DNA of 64,000 bases, taken from assembly GCF_014280435.1 (NCBI RefSeq), contig NZ_CP060388.1, positions 496,001 through 560,000 of the forward strand, in the 5' to 3' direction. Numbering within the stretch: position 1 is the first letter of the stretch; each line of letters starts with the position of its first letter. The DNA is from Sphingobium sp. KCTC 72723 (GTDB taxonomy: Bacteria > Pseudomonadota > Alphaproteobacteria > Sphingomonadales > Sphingomonadaceae). Position numbers and translations under genes: made by a program. The notes under the pieces were generated by a model. That model was given only the letters and a program-made list of their open reading frames with translations, was not told the origin of the DNA and did not search any database. Shown piece by piece: positions 42,973 through 51,735 of the stretch.

Positions 42973-44271
42973 ATGAAACGCACGACATTCGGAAAGGCGG
43001 CGGTTGCATCGCTGCTCGTCGCCACGACGATGGTTGGCTGCACCGGCGCGGCCTTTCGGCCAGCCGCTTCGGCTGTCCCGCAAAAGGGCGACCCGGCCAA
43101 GCTGGGCATCGCGGCTGAAAAGGCATTGGCCGACCGGGATGGCGCACGCGCCATTCAGGCGGCGGAAGCAGCCGTTCAACTGGCACCCGACAATGGTGCC
43201 TATCGCCAGATACTGGGCCGGGCCTATGTGATGGCGGGGCGCTTCGCTTCGGCTGAAAGCGCGCTGTCGGATGCCGTGGCGTTGGGCAATAATGACGCGC
43301 GCACCATCGTCACGCTGGCGCTGGTGCAGGCGGGGCAGGGACGTGCCGATGCGGCGCGCAGCCTGCTGCTCGCCCATGCCGACACGGTGCCTGCCGGTGA
43401 CTATGGCCTGGCCATGGCGATGGCGGGGGATCCGTCCGAAGGCGTGCGCATCCTGTCGCAGGCGATCCATGATCCGTCGGCTACCGTCCGCACCCGCCAG
43501 AATCTGGCCTATGCCTATGCGCTGGCCGGGCGCTGGAAGGATGCGCGGATGATCGTGGGCATGGACATGGATGCATTGGCCGCCAACAAGCGGATTTCCG
43601 ACTGGGCGCAGATTGCCGAACCTTCGCTCGCGCCGCAGCGGGTCGCAGCGTTGATGGGCGTGACCATCGACGCAGGGGATGCAGGATTGCCGGTCGCGCT
43701 GGCGCTCGCGCCCGTTGCTGCGCCGGTGGAAATGGCGCAGGTCGAAAGCGCACCTGCCTCGGTTGCCGAAACCGCACCCGCAGCGATCATGCCGCCAACG
43801 CCTGTGCAGGTCGCCATTGCTGCGCCCGCATCGCCCCCGCCCCCGGTTGCAAAGGCCGAGCCTGTCCGCGTTGCGACCCAGGTTCGTGCCAAGGTCCAGC
43901 CCGTTGCTGCGCCGGTCGCCCGGATGCAGCAGGTTGCCTTTATCAAGCCGGTTGGCACGGGGGCCAGCAACTGGGTGGTTCAGCTTGGTGCCTATGACAC
44001 GGCGGCGATCGCCAAGGAAAAATGGATGAACATGGCGGGGCGCAGCAGCACGCTGGCCGCGTTCCCGGTCCTCACCAGTCAGGCGACCGTCCGGGGCAAG
44101 CCCTATCATCGCCTGGCCATCAGCGGCTTTGCCAGCCGGGCCGATGCGCTGGTGGCGTGCCGGACGATCCAGTCGCAGCATGGCCAATGTTTCGTGCGGG
44201 AAACTGCGCCAGGTGCCACGCCGCAACGCTGGGCGATTGCGTCCAGGGGACGTCAGTTCGCGTCGCGCTAA
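42973..44271 (+). CDS. TPR and SPOR-domain lipoprotein
   Basis: A 432-residue exported protein. The lipoprotein signal LLVATTMVGCTGAA has its lipobox cysteine near residue 23. TPR-like helices (about 45-200: AIQAAEAAVQLAPDNGAYRQ, then ALSDAVALGNNDA) precede an Ala/Pro/Val linker and a C-terminal SPOR domain (about 335-415: WVVQLGAYDTAAIAKEKW). It probably tethers to septal peptidoglycan. The ATG at 42973 was preferred over 42955, which overlaps the RHH stop. The three genes look like one operon ended by a strong terminator. Confidence 0.85.
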   Translation: MKRTTFGKAAVASLLVATTMVGCTGAAFRPAASAVPQKGDPAKLGIAAEKALADRDGARAIQAAEAAVQLAPDNGAYRQILGRAYVMAGRFASAESALSDAVALGNNDARTIVTLALVQAGQGRADAARSLLLAHADTVPAGDYGLAMAMAGDPSEGVRILSQAIHDPSATVRTRQNLAYAYALAGRWKDARMIVGMDMDALAANKRISDWAQIAEPSLAPQRVAALMGVTIDAGDAGLPVALALAPVAAPVEMAQVESAPASVAETAPAAIMPPTPVQVAIAAPASPPPPVAKAEPVRVATQVRAKVQPVAAPVARMQQVAFIKPVGTGASNWVVQLGAYDTAAIAKEKWMNMAGRSSTLAAFPVLTSQATVRGKPYHRLAISGFASRADALVACRTIQSQHGQCFVRETAPGATPQRWAIASRGRQFASR

Positions 44272-44292
44272 AAAAGTCTCTCCCCGCCTGAC

Positions 44293-44330
44293 GGGCGCGT
44301 GCGATCCTTTGGGCCGCACGCGCCCTTTTT
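44293..44330 (+). terminator. Rho-independent terminator of the ParA/SPOR operon
   Basis: GGGCGCGTGCG (44293-44303) pairs exactly with 44315-44325, followed by TTTTT (44326-44330). The following minus-strand pyrF stop is at 44332. Confidence 0.95.
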
Positions 44331-44331
44331 G

Positions 44332-45018
44332 TCAGAGGGTTGCTTCGATTTCCCGCGCAGCAAAATCAGGGTTTTCCGCCTGGCTGATCGGTCGCCCGAC
44401 GACCAGAATCGACGCGCCCCGATCCAGCGCCTGACGTGGCGTGACCGCGCGCTTCTGATCGCCCAGTGCGCCGCCCGCAGGCCGCACGCCCGGCACGACG
44501 AAGAAGCCGTCATGCCAGTCTTTCTTCACGATACCCACTTCCTCGCCGGAACAGACGATGCCGTCCAGTCCCGCGCTTTGCGCCAGGTCGGCTAGCCTGC
44601 GAACCTGATCTTCCGCCCGAGAAGCGCTGGGGCCGCCCACGCCGATGTCGAGCAGGTCGGCATCGTCCAGACTGGTCAGCACGGTTACGGCCACCACCCT
44701 GGTATTCACGCCTGCCGCCGCCTTGGCATCCTCCAGCATGGCGCGCCCGCCCGCGGCATGGACGGTCAGGATCGCCGGTTCCAGCAGGTGCAGCGCCTGC
44801 ACCGCCTTGGCCACCGTATTGGGGATGTCGTGGAGTTTGAGGTCGAGGAAGATCGGCAGGTTAAACTTCATCATTTCATGCACGCCATGATGGCCATGGG
44901 CGCAGAAAAATTCGAGGCCCAGTTTCAGACCGCCGACATGGTGCCGCACCTGTCCCGCCAGATTTTGCGCCTTTACAAGGTCCGGCGTGTCGATGGCGAC
45001 GTAGATGGGGCTGCTCAT
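44332..45018 (-). CDS. pyrF: Orotidine 5'-phosphate decarboxylase
   Basis: A 228-residue TIM-barrel enzyme for the last step of UMP synthesis. The catalytic DxKxxDI tetrad is in FLDLKLHDIPNTV; the phosphate loop is VVPGVRPAGG, then GASILVVGRPIS. The ATG at 45018 (MSSPIYVAIDTPD) is the family start. A much longer open frame upstream on this strand overlaps lapA and is spurious. It overlaps lapA by 4 bp (ATGA). Confidence 0.96.
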   Translation of the reverse strand: MSSPIYVAIDTPDLVKAQNLAGQVRHHVGGLKLGLEFFCAHGHHGVHEMMKFNLPIFLDLKLHDIPNTVAKAVQALHLLEPAILTVHAAGGRAMLEDAKAAAGVNTRVVAVTVLTSLDDADLLDIGVGGPSASRAEDQVRRLADLAQSAGLDGIVCSGEEVGIVKKDWHDGFFVVPGVRPAGGALGDQKRAVTPRQALDRGASILVVGRPISQAENPDFAAREIEATL

Positions 45019-45353
45019 GCTGGTCCTGCGGGGGAAAGAGGGAAGGGGGTTTCGATGACCGGTTCGGGCGTCATGACGGGTGCGGTCGCCGGGACAGGGG
45101 CAGGCGCGCTGACGGCGGCCAGTGCGCGTTCGGTGCTGTCCAGCCGACGCTTCAATCGCCAGCGGGTGGCCCGCGCCATGATCCAGAAGGGCAGCGCGCC
45201 CAGCAGGAACGCCCCGATCAGCAACACCGGCAATTTGGTTTCCATCACCATGTCGCCCCACAGGCGCACGGTCACGGGGACGTAGTTCGCCATGCAGAAA
45301 AAGGCGAGGGCGAGCGCGATGACGACCCAGAAGGCGGTGCGCAAAAATTGCAT
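45015..45353 (-). CDS. lapA: LapA-domain inner membrane protein
   Basis: A 112-residue protein with two membrane segments (about 5-22, AFWVVIALALAFFCMANY, and about 43-60, VLLIGAFLLGALPFWIM) and a basic cytoplasmic helix ARATRWRLKRRLDSTERAL. A Pro/Ala-rich tail follows. LapA-domain proteins take part in lipopolysaccharide assembly in E. coli; no LapB is seen next to it. It is coupled to pyrF and follows the xylose operon after 36 bp. Confidence 0.88.
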   Translation of the reverse strand: MQFLRTAFWVVIALALAFFCMANYVPVTVRLWGDMVMETKLPVLLIGAFLLGALPFWIMARATRWRLKRRLDSTERALAAVSAPAPVPATAPVMTPEPVIETPFPLSPAGPA

Positions 45354-45389
45354 CGGCTAAAACCTTCATAGCTGCTGTTGCGATGCAGC

Positions 45390-46274
45390 TTAGGCGATCC
45401 CGGCGGATTTCGGAAGTGTCCTGTCGATTTCGATCGCCATCGACAGTTGCATCGTTTCGCCCGGCGCCAATATGGCCATGCCGCCCGGCCGGTTGATCGC
45501 GTCGGGCATATGGCTGACCGGCTCCAGGCAGAAGTCCGTGCCGTCGGGTGGACGAAAGACATGGAGCCAGTCCGCGCCGGTAGCGCATAGCGTCAGGCGC
45601 AGGCCATCGCCGCGCAGGACGGTCGCGCTGCCGCCCCAGCCGCCATAGACATTGTCGATCAGGCCGTCGCCCAGCACCGGGGCAGGGTGCGACCAGTCGC
45701 CGAGACTGTCGGCGGAAACTTCGCGGTCGGGCAGCATGTCGGGGGTGGAGAGCCAGAGGCTTTTGGCGTCGAACTGGAGGTGGGTTGCGGCATCGGCGAG
45801 GAGGTAGGGATGGAAGCCCAGACCCGCTGGCATAGGGGTGTCGCCGACATTGGTTAGCGACAGCGACATGGACATATGTGACGATTTTAGCGTGACGCAT
45901 TGCTCGGCCCGGAAGGGCCACAGCCAATCGTCATTAACATCATGAATTTGAACGAGTTTTACGGAATCTGCGTATGTCTCTTTCGCTGTCCATTTCGTCT
46001 GCCAGCCGACGCCGTGGATGCTGTGCGGATGGTCGCCGAAATTGCGCCGAAGCTGACAGTTTTTGCCGTCAAACGGGAAGCGCCCGTGCGCGATCCGGTT
46101 GGCATAGGGGACCAGCGGGAAGCTGGCCATCGCCAGCGGATCGGCGCTGCCGTCGGGCGCACGGCGTAGCAGATCGACGCCGTCATAGGACAGCCAGCGC
46201 AGCGATCCGCCCGCAGCGGGCGAGAGCGCCGCTTCCAGCGCGCCCGCCCGCAGGATGATCGGCTGGTCGTTCAA
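45390..46274 (-). CDS. Aldose 1-epimerase (mutarotase)
   Basis: A 294-residue beta-sandwich enzyme interconverting alpha and beta anomers of sugars. Catalytic residues are the His of HSIHGVGW, the His of GLGFHPYLL and the Glu of CLEPVSHMPD. It overlaps the sugar porter gene by 4 bp, so its substrate is presumably the imported xylose, speeding supply of the anomer used by the dehydrogenase. Last gene of the xylose operon. An AT-richer patch lies at 45930-45980. Confidence 0.9.
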   Translation of the reverse strand: MNDQPIILRAGALEAALSPAAGGSLRWLSYDGVDLLRRAPDGSADPLAMASFPLVPYANRIAHGRFPFDGKNCQLRRNFGDHPHSIHGVGWQTKWTAKETYADSVKLVQIHDVNDDWLWPFRAEQCVTLKSSHMSMSLSLTNVGDTPMPAGLGFHPYLLADAATHLQFDAKSLWLSTPDMLPDREVSADSLGDWSHPAPVLGDGLIDNVYGGWGGSATVLRGDGLRLTLCATGADWLHVFRPPDGTDFCLEPVSHMPDAINRPGGMAILAPGETMQLSMAIEIDRTLPKSAGIA

Positions 46275-47683
46275 CCAACCATATCCTCAAGCTCGCGCCC
46301 CTTTGTTTCATGGACCATCTTGCGCACGAAGAAGAAGGAGATTGCTGCGAACAGCGCATATCCGGTGTAGGTCACAACCAGCCCCGGCGAGACAGCGAGT
46401 GCGGGGAAGCTGACCGAAATCGCCGCATTGGCGATCCATTGGGCAAAGCCCGCGACGGCAAGGCCCGATCCGCGAATCTGGTTCGGGAACATTTCACCCA
46501 GCATCACCCACATGATCGGACCCCAGCTGAGGTTGAAGAAGATCACATAGAGGTTCGCGGCGATCAGCGCCATCAGGCCATTATGGCCCGGCAGCGACAC
46601 GCCACCATCCGCGCCGGTGACGGCGGTTGAGAAGGCATAGGCGACGACAGCCAGCGTGACGGCCATGCCCGCCGACCCGATCAGCAGCAATGGCTTGCGC
46701 CCGATCCGGTCCACCAGCAATATCGTGCCAAGGCACGCGCCGATCGACAGCACGCCGGACAAAATATTGATCTGCAACGCATTATCTTCGGAAAAGCCGA
46801 CTGCTTCCCACAGGGTTGCGCCATAGTAAAAGACGACATTGATGCCGACCAGTTGCTGGAACACCGCAAGGCCAATGCCGGTCCACACGATCGGGCGGAT
46901 CTTGCCACTGGCCTTGTCGATCAGGTCCGACATTTTGGGGCGGTGATTGTCGGTGGCGAGGCTGGCGCGGATTTCGGCGACCTTGCGCGCCGCTTCCTGC
47001 GGGCCGAACAGCCGGGTCAATACGGCCAGTGCATCGGCATCGCGACCACGCGCGACGAGGTAGCGGGGGCTTTCGGGAATGAACAGCAGGGCGACCAGAT
47101 AGATGGCCGCCGGGATCGCCTGCAACCAGAACATCCAGCGCCAGGCGGGATAATCCAGCCACAGCGGCGCGGTGGAACCACCGGCGTAGCGGGCCAGAAT
47201 GAAATTGGCGACGAACGCGCCAGTGAGGCCCGAAATGATCATCACCTGCTGAATGCTGGACAGTCGTCCGCGCACCGCAGCGGGCGTGACTTCGGAAATA
47301 TAGACTGGCGATATGACGCTGGCCGCGCCGACGCCCAGCCCGCCGATGATGCGGGCGATGATGAACAGGACGGAGGAACTGGCCGCGCCTGCCACCAGCG
47401 CGCTGACCAGAAACAGCACCGCCGCCAGCATCATGACGCCGCGCCGCCCGATCAGGTCGGCCATGCGCCCGGCCAGAAACGCGCCGATGGAGGAGCCGAC
47501 GAGAATCGCGCCGACATTGATGCCGATGCCCAGCTTGCCCAGGTCGAAGGCGGCTTCCAGCCCCTTTTGCGTGCCGTTGATGACGCCCGAATCATAGCCG
47601 AACATGAAACCGCCGATGGTCGCCACCGCGACGATCGCTGCAATGAAGGCCATATTGACCTTCTCCGCGCTCCCCTCATTCAT
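46271..47683 (-). CDS. Sugar-porter-family MFS sugar:H+ symporter (XylE-like)
   Basis: A 470-residue, 12-TM transporter. Sugar-porter signatures are GFMFGYDSGVINGT, DLIGRRGVMM (loop 2-3), PESPRYLVARG (after TM6), DRIGRKPLLL and a QQLVGINVVFYYG stretch in TM7. Its operon with xylC, xylB and xylX makes D-xylose the likely substrate. Starts MNEGSAEKVNM; the stop overlaps the epimerase start. Confidence 0.92.
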   Translation of the reverse strand: MNEGSAEKVNMAFIAAIVAVATIGGFMFGYDSGVINGTQKGLEAAFDLGKLGIGINVGAILVGSSIGAFLAGRMADLIGRRGVMMLAAVLFLVSALVAGAASSSVLFIIARIIGGLGVGAASVISPVYISEVTPAAVRGRLSSIQQVMIISGLTGAFVANFILARYAGGSTAPLWLDYPAWRWMFWLQAIPAAIYLVALLFIPESPRYLVARGRDADALAVLTRLFGPQEAARKVAEIRASLATDNHRPKMSDLIDKASGKIRPIVWTGIGLAVFQQLVGINVVFYYGATLWEAVGFSEDNALQINILSGVLSIGACLGTILLVDRIGRKPLLLIGSAGMAVTLAVVAYAFSTAVTGADGGVSLPGHNGLMALIAANLYVIFFNLSWGPIMWVMLGEMFPNQIRGSGLAVAGFAQWIANAAISVSFPALAVSPGLVVTYTGYALFAAISFFFVRKMVHETKGRELEDMVG

Positions 47684-47701
47684 CCGTCATTCTCCCATGT
47701 C

Positions 47702-48574
47702 TTATGTTGTAGCGATATGGCCCGGCAGCCCGGCGACGCCGGGGTCGAAGGCGAACAGATCACCTGCTAGCGGTTGCTGTGTCAACGCTGTCAGGTCCAG
47801 CCCTTTTCGTGCAGTCGTGGCGTAGGCGACCGTCAGGTCATTGCCGCCGAACGCGATCTTGGTGATGTTGGCGACCGGAAAGCGGATTTCGCGCATCAGC
47901 CTGCCCGCCGGATCGTAACGGCGCACGGCCCAACCGCCGAACAGCCCGGTCCAAAGGCAACCTTCGGCATCGATCGTCGGCCCGTCGGGATAGCCTGCAT
48001 CGTCCTCGATCCTGGTGAACAGGCGAGTGTTCGCCACGCTGCCATCGCCTGTCACGTCGGTGCGCCAGATGCGCTTGCCCAACGTGTCGGTGTGATACAG
48101 GATCGTGCCGTCGGGGGAGAGGGCCGGGCCGTTGGTGATCGACACCGGGGGCAGGCCCGTTTCGGTGCAGATGCCGCGATGCAGGCGGTGGAAATGGCCG
48201 CTGCTCGCTTCCTCCGCATCGTCCATCGACCCGAACCAGATGGCACCGTCGGGGGCGACGGTGGCGTCGTTCAGCCGGTTGCCGGGCAAATGGGCTTCGG
48301 GCGCGTGCAGCAAGGTGAAGGAGGCATCGGCCGGGTCGAAGCGATGCACCCCCGATTGCAGGCCGACTGCGAACACGCCGTCATCGCTCGGCAATATCCA
48401 GCCGACCTGCCCCGGCGCGGTCCAGCTTTGCGCGATGTTCAGCGCCGGATCGAAGCGGTGGATGCGTGGACCCTTTATGTCCACGAACCACAAAGCCGCG
48501 TCGCGCGCGACCCAGACTGGCCCTTCGCCCAGCGTCGCGCCGACGCTCAGCACGCTATGGGGTCCGCCGCTCAT
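47702..48574 (-). CDS. xylC: Xylonolactonase (SMP-30/gluconolactonase family)
   Basis: A 290-residue six-bladed propeller hydrolase. Metal ligands are Glu in TLGEGPVWV, Asn in NRLNDATVAPDG and Asp in YPDGPTIDAEG. CTETGLPPVSITNGPALSPDG and YHTDTLGKRIW match SMP-30 lactonases of Weimberg operons. It hydrolyses xylono-lactone to xylonate after XylB. The ATG at 48574 lies 4 bp after the xylB stop. Length matches Caulobacter XylC closely. Confidence 0.88.
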   Translation of the reverse strand: MSGGPHSVLSVGATLGEGPVWVARDAALWFVDIKGPRIHRFDPALNIAQSWTAPGQVGWILPSDDGVFAVGLQSGVHRFDPADASFTLLHAPEAHLPGNRLNDATVAPDGAIWFGSMDDAEEASSGHFHRLHRGICTETGLPPVSITNGPALSPDGTILYHTDTLGKRIWRTDVTGDGSVANTRLFTRIEDDAGYPDGPTIDAEGCLWTGLFGGWAVRRYDPAGRLMREIRFPVANITKIAFGGNDLTVAYATTARKGLDLTALTQQPLAGDLFAFDPGVAGLPGHIATT

Positions 48575-48578
48575 GTGG

Positions 48579-49337
48579 TCAGCGCCAGCCGGCATCGATG
48601 AAATAATCATGCCCGGTGCAATAGCGCGCATCGTCCGACGCCAGGAACAGCGCCAGCGCCGCGACATCGACCGGCATGATCCGCCCGTCCAGACATTGCG
48701 CCGCGACAATTTCCGCTTCGCCTTCGGGGGTGTACCATTTTTCCTGGCGCGGGGTTTTGACATTGCCCGGAATGATGGTGTTGACGCGGATATTGTCGCG
48801 CCCCAGATCGCGCGCCAGGCTGCGTGTCAGCCCTTCGATCGCGGCCTTGGCTGTTTGATACAGCACCAGTTCGGGCAAGGCGAGATGCCAGCTGATCGAC
48901 CCGAAATTCAGGATCACGCCGCCGCCCGCGCGCTTCATTGCCGGAACCGCCGCCTGCGCCGCGAAGAAGAGATGGCGCAGGTTCACGGCCATCCGCTCAT
49001 CCCAGTAAGCCGGTGTCACATCGTCAATGCCATGGCGGTCGTCATTGGCGGCATTGTTGATCAATATGTCGATCCCGCCAAGGTCGGCATCGACCGTTGC
49101 GATCATCGCCAGCACCCTATCAATGTCGCGCAGGTCGCAGGGGTAGAAGGTGGGCGGGACGGCGGCATCGCCAAGCTGATCGACCAGCGCCCGGCTTTCG
49201 GCTTCGGCAATGTCGCAAAAGGCGACATGCGCGCCCTGCGCCACGAAACCTTCGACCAGTCCCGCGCCGATACCGCTGCCGCCGCCGGAAATGAATACCC
49301 GCTTGCCCGACAGGCTGGGGTAGGTCGCGCTGGTCAT
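48579..49337 (-). CDS. xylB: D-xylose 1-dehydrogenase (NAD), SDR family
   Basis: A 252-residue short-chain dehydrogenase oxidising D-xylose to xylonolactone. The cofactor loop is SGGGSGIGAGL, the catalytic Ser is in FGSISWH and YxxxK is YQTAKAA. The stretches NDDRHGIDDVTPAYWDERMA and TPRQEKWYTPEGEAEIVAAQ are strikingly like Caulobacter XylB. It overlaps xylX by 4 bp. Together with xylC and xylX this marks the oxidative (Weimberg) xylose route. Confidence 0.9.
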   Translation of the reverse strand: MTSATYPSLSGKRVFISGGGSGIGAGLVEGFVAQGAHVAFCDIAEAESRALVDQLGDAAVPPTFYPCDLRDIDRVLAMIATVDADLGGIDILINNAANDDRHGIDDVTPAYWDERMAVNLRHLFFAAQAAVPAMKRAGGGVILNFGSISWHLALPELVLYQTAKAAIEGLTRSLARDLGRDNIRVNTIIPGNVKTPRQEKWYTPEGEAEIVAAQCLDGRIMPVDVAALALFLASDDARYCTGHDYFIDAGWR

Positions 49338-50470
49338 GCGGGGACTTTCTGTTGCAACAGGCCGCGCTGGGCCAGATTGGTCATCAGGGCAATGACGCCA
49401 AAGGTCCAGGGGGCGGCATCCTTCGACGTGACGACCCGGTTGGTCAGCTTGCCAAGACGCGGGGTGGAAATGGTGACGATGTCGCCGACTTTATGGGTGA
49501 AGCCACGGCCCGGATCGTCCCGGTCCTGCACTGGCGCGAACAAGGTGCCAAGGAACAGGGCAAAGCCGTCGGGATATTGATGTTCGCTCAACGTCTGGCG
49601 CACCAGTTCGAGCGGATCGCGGCTGATCTGGTCCATGGAACTGACGCCTTCGAGGCGGTAGCCTTCGGGTCCATCAATGGTCAGGGCGACTTCGGCGGCG
49701 CGCACATCGTCTATCGTGAAATTACCGTCGAACAGGCGGATGAGCGGGCCGAGCGCACAGGACGCATTATTATCCTTTGCCTTGCCCAGCAGCAGGGCGG
49801 AGCGCCCCTCAAAATCGCGCAGGTTGACGTCATTGCCCAGCGTAGCGCCGATAGCGCTCCCAGCGGCATCGGCGATCAGCACGATTTCAGGTTCGGGATT
49901 GTTCCAGGTGGAATCGGAACGGATGCCGATTTCTGCGCCAGCGCCGATGGTCGACAGGATCGGCGCCTTGGTGAACACTTCGGCATCCGGGCCAATCGCG
50001 ACTTCCAGATATTGCGACCAGAGGCCATCCTCGATCAGGGCCGCTTTCAGTGCGGCCGCTTCGGGCGATCCGGGGACGACGGCGCGGATGGAACCGCCGA
50101 CGCGCTCCTCCAGCCGACCGCGAATATCGGCCGCGGCGCTGGCGTCGCCCCGCGCGCGTTCCTCGATCACGCGCTCGATCGCCGACAGGGCGAAGGTGAC
50201 GCCGCACGCCTTGACGCATTGCAGGTCCACCGGGCTGAGCAGCGGCAGGGCCAGCATGTCGAGGGGGCCGAGCGCTGCGCCGTCGCTGGCGGACAAGGGC
50301 AATAGTTCGACCAGTTGCGCGACGGTCGGCGCAACGCGGCTCATGTCATAGGCCATGCCGTTTTCGACCAGGATCGGGCTGGGGCCGGCGGCGGTCAGCA
50401 CGCGGCCAAGAAAACGACCTTCGCGCCAGTCGGCGGGCAGGGCGTCGGCTAAGGAGAAGTCCCCCGGCAT
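49334..50470 (-). CDS. xylX: 2-keto-3-deoxy-D-xylonate dehydratase (XylX-like, FAH fold)
   Basis: A protein of about 378 residues with the fumarylacetoacetate hydrolase fold. LWSQYLEVAIGPDAEVFTK, WNNPEPEIVLI (metal acids), GNDVNLRDFEGRSALLLGKA and HQYPDGFALFLGTLFAP match Caulobacter XylX. It dehydrates 2-keto-3-deoxyxylonate to 2-oxoglutarate semialdehyde. Two adjacent ATGs (50473 and 50470) and a TTG compete for the start; AGGAG is best spaced to 50470. It opens the operon, with a LacI-type operator 29 bp upstream. Confidence 0.88.
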   Translation of the reverse strand: MPGDFSLADALPADWREGRFLGRVLTAAGPSPILVENGMAYDMSRVAPTVAQLVELLPLSASDGAALGPLDMLALPLLSPVDLQCVKACGVTFALSAIERVIEERARGDASAAADIRGRLEERVGGSIRAVVPGSPEAAALKAALIEDGLWSQYLEVAIGPDAEVFTKAPILSTIGAGAEIGIRSDSTWNNPEPEIVLIADAAGSAIGATLGNDVNLRDFEGRSALLLGKAKDNNASCALGPLIRLFDGNFTIDDVRAAEVALTIDGPEGYRLEGVSSMDQISRDPLELVRQTLSEHQYPDGFALFLGTLFAPVQDRDDPGRGFTHKVGDIVTISTPRLGKLTNRVVTSKDAAPWTFGVIALMTNLAQRGLLQQKVPA

Positions 50471-50498
50471 CATCAACTCCTAATGGAATGGTTGTTTA

Positions 50499-50514
50499 TT
50501 GATAGCGCTACCAA
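50499..50514. promoter_or_regulatory. LacI-type operator of the xylose operon
   Basis: TTGATAGCGCTACCAA at 50499-50514 is almost a perfect palindrome centred on CG, the LacI-family pattern. The minus-strand core TGGTAGCGCTATCA matches sites at 54224-54254 and 56497-56510. It lies at the promoter of xylX, the expected place for repression by the LacI protein encoded at 53.1-54.2 kb. Confidence 0.75.
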
Positions 50515-50673
50515 CATGGAACATGGCCGGAAGTCAAGAGGGGTGTTGCGGATTGGGGGAAGGATGCCTGTCCTTCTGGTGGCGCGCTAAACCGGGGTCT
50601 ACCGATCGGCTGATCCGATTTTGCGTCTTTCGTCTTTTCCATACGGTCGCTTTGCGGCATAGCTGGCAGGACC

Positions 50674-50865
50674 ATGAGCAAGAATGAGAAAAGCGCGCCG
50701 GTCACCGGCGCAGAAGCCGCCGCTCCCGCCTCCACGCAGGACAAGACTGATCTGGCCACTGCCGCCCGCAAATCAGCGGGGAAATCGGTGTGGACCGGGG
50801 CAGCGGTGGGTATCGGATCAGCCGCCATCGTCGCGGCGCTGCTCTATACCCGCAAACGATCCTGA
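50674..50865 (+). CDS. Small hypothetical protein with one C-terminal membrane segment
   Basis: A 63-residue protein. A charged Ala-rich N-terminus (KNEKSAPVTGAEAAAPA) is followed by one hydrophobic segment (about 40-58, WTGAAVGIGSAAIVAALLY) and a basic end RKRS. AGG lies close to the ATG. The layout recalls small tail-anchored proteins of the DUF883/ElaB kind, but I cannot assign it. A hairpin follows at 50888-50937. The 159 bp upstream (50515-50673) carry no gene. Confidence 0.6.
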   Translation: MSKNEKSAPVTGAEAAAPASTQDKTDLATAARKSAGKSVWTGAAVGIGSAAIVAALLYTRKRS

Positions 50866-50887
50866 TCTGAGTCTCTAGTCAGCGAAG

Positions 50888-50937
50888 CGCACGAAAAAGG
50901 GCGACATGGCCTTCGCACCATGCCGCCCATTCGTGCG
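50888..50937. terminator. Two-part hairpin between convergent genes
   Basis: An outer stem CGCACGA/TCGTGCG (50888-50894 with 50931-50937) encloses an inner stem GGGCGACATGG (50899-50909) pairing with 50918-50928 at 10 of 11 positions. It lies between the 63-residue gene and the EF-hand gene. Confidence 0.6.
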
Positions 50938-51027
50938 ACCCGTTGTAGTTTCTTTTATTCCGTCCTACGTGACACTGTCTTTCATGACCCAATCCTTCGT
51001 GACAGGGTCAAGGGGTGATCGCGTGGT

Positions 51028-51459
51028 TCAGGCCGCCCCGCCGCTCAGATAAGTGACCAGTTCAGGCTTGCTGATGCTGGTGCTTTTGTCGGCATCGGCC
51101 GTCGTAAAGGCGCCATTGGCCCAAGCGGTAACCTGCTCTGCGGGCAGGCTCTTGCCCGTCGCCTTCATTTCCTGATCCTTCAGCGCGACCATCCATTTGG
51201 AAAATTCGGACTGGTCGAGGCTGCCGTCGCTATTTGCGTCATAGGCCGGAAATTCGGTATCCACGATCGATGCGACCGCGTTGGTGGGGTTCGCAGGCGT
51301 TGCGGCTTGCGGCGTGGCCGCCTGCGGTTCGGCGGGGGTTGCCGGAGTCGCTGCCTGCGGGGTAGCGGGCGTTGCAGCCTGATCAGGCATCGCGGCCTGT
51401 TGTGCCATGGCGGGGGCGGCGATGGCCATTGCGGTGGTGAACAAAATCGTGCGGATCAT
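51028..51459 (-). CDS. Secreted EF-hand calcium-binding protein
   Basis: A 143-residue exported protein. A signal peptide (about 1-20, ending APAMAQ) precedes an Ala/Pro/Thr/Gln low-complexity stretch with ATPQAATPA repeats. The C-terminal half (about 68-135) holds two EF-hand loops, DANSDGSLDQSEF and DADKSTSISKPEL. AGGAG sits correctly before the ATG at 51459. It presumably binds calcium in the periplasm; the role is unknown. The 276 bp upstream (51460-51735), shared with purB, contain no other gene and are AT-rich for this genome. Confidence 0.85.
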   Translation of the reverse strand: MIRTILFTTAMAIAAPAMAQQAAMPDQAATPATPQAATPATPAEPQAATPQAATPANPTNAVASIVDTEFPAYDANSDGSLDQSEFSKWMVALKDQEMKATGKSLPAEQVTAWANGAFTTADADKSTSISKPELVTYLSGGAA

Positions 51460-51735
51460 GAGATTTCTCCTGATTTGCGACCAATGTTTGAAAACGAAAA
51501 TATGTTCGTCTTCGTGAATAGTGTGGAAAGAATAGTCTAACCGGGGCAAATGTTCCTGAACGTCCATTCATGTTCATCGGTTCGTCTTGGGAATTGCATC
51601 AACTCGACTGTTTAGGTCGGTGCAATTGCGACGAACCGATTCATTTTTCCGCGGGGGAAGCGCCGATTTGCCCCGCGCGGATGACGCTGCTACGCGGCGC
51701 GGCATCATCTTTGTGTCAAAAGTCAGGATTCGCCC

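Noticed and set aside
45019..45927. Large N-terminal extension of pyrF
   Set aside because: It overlaps lapA and the epimerase gene in another frame; the family start at 45018 with an ATGA overlap explains the gene fully.
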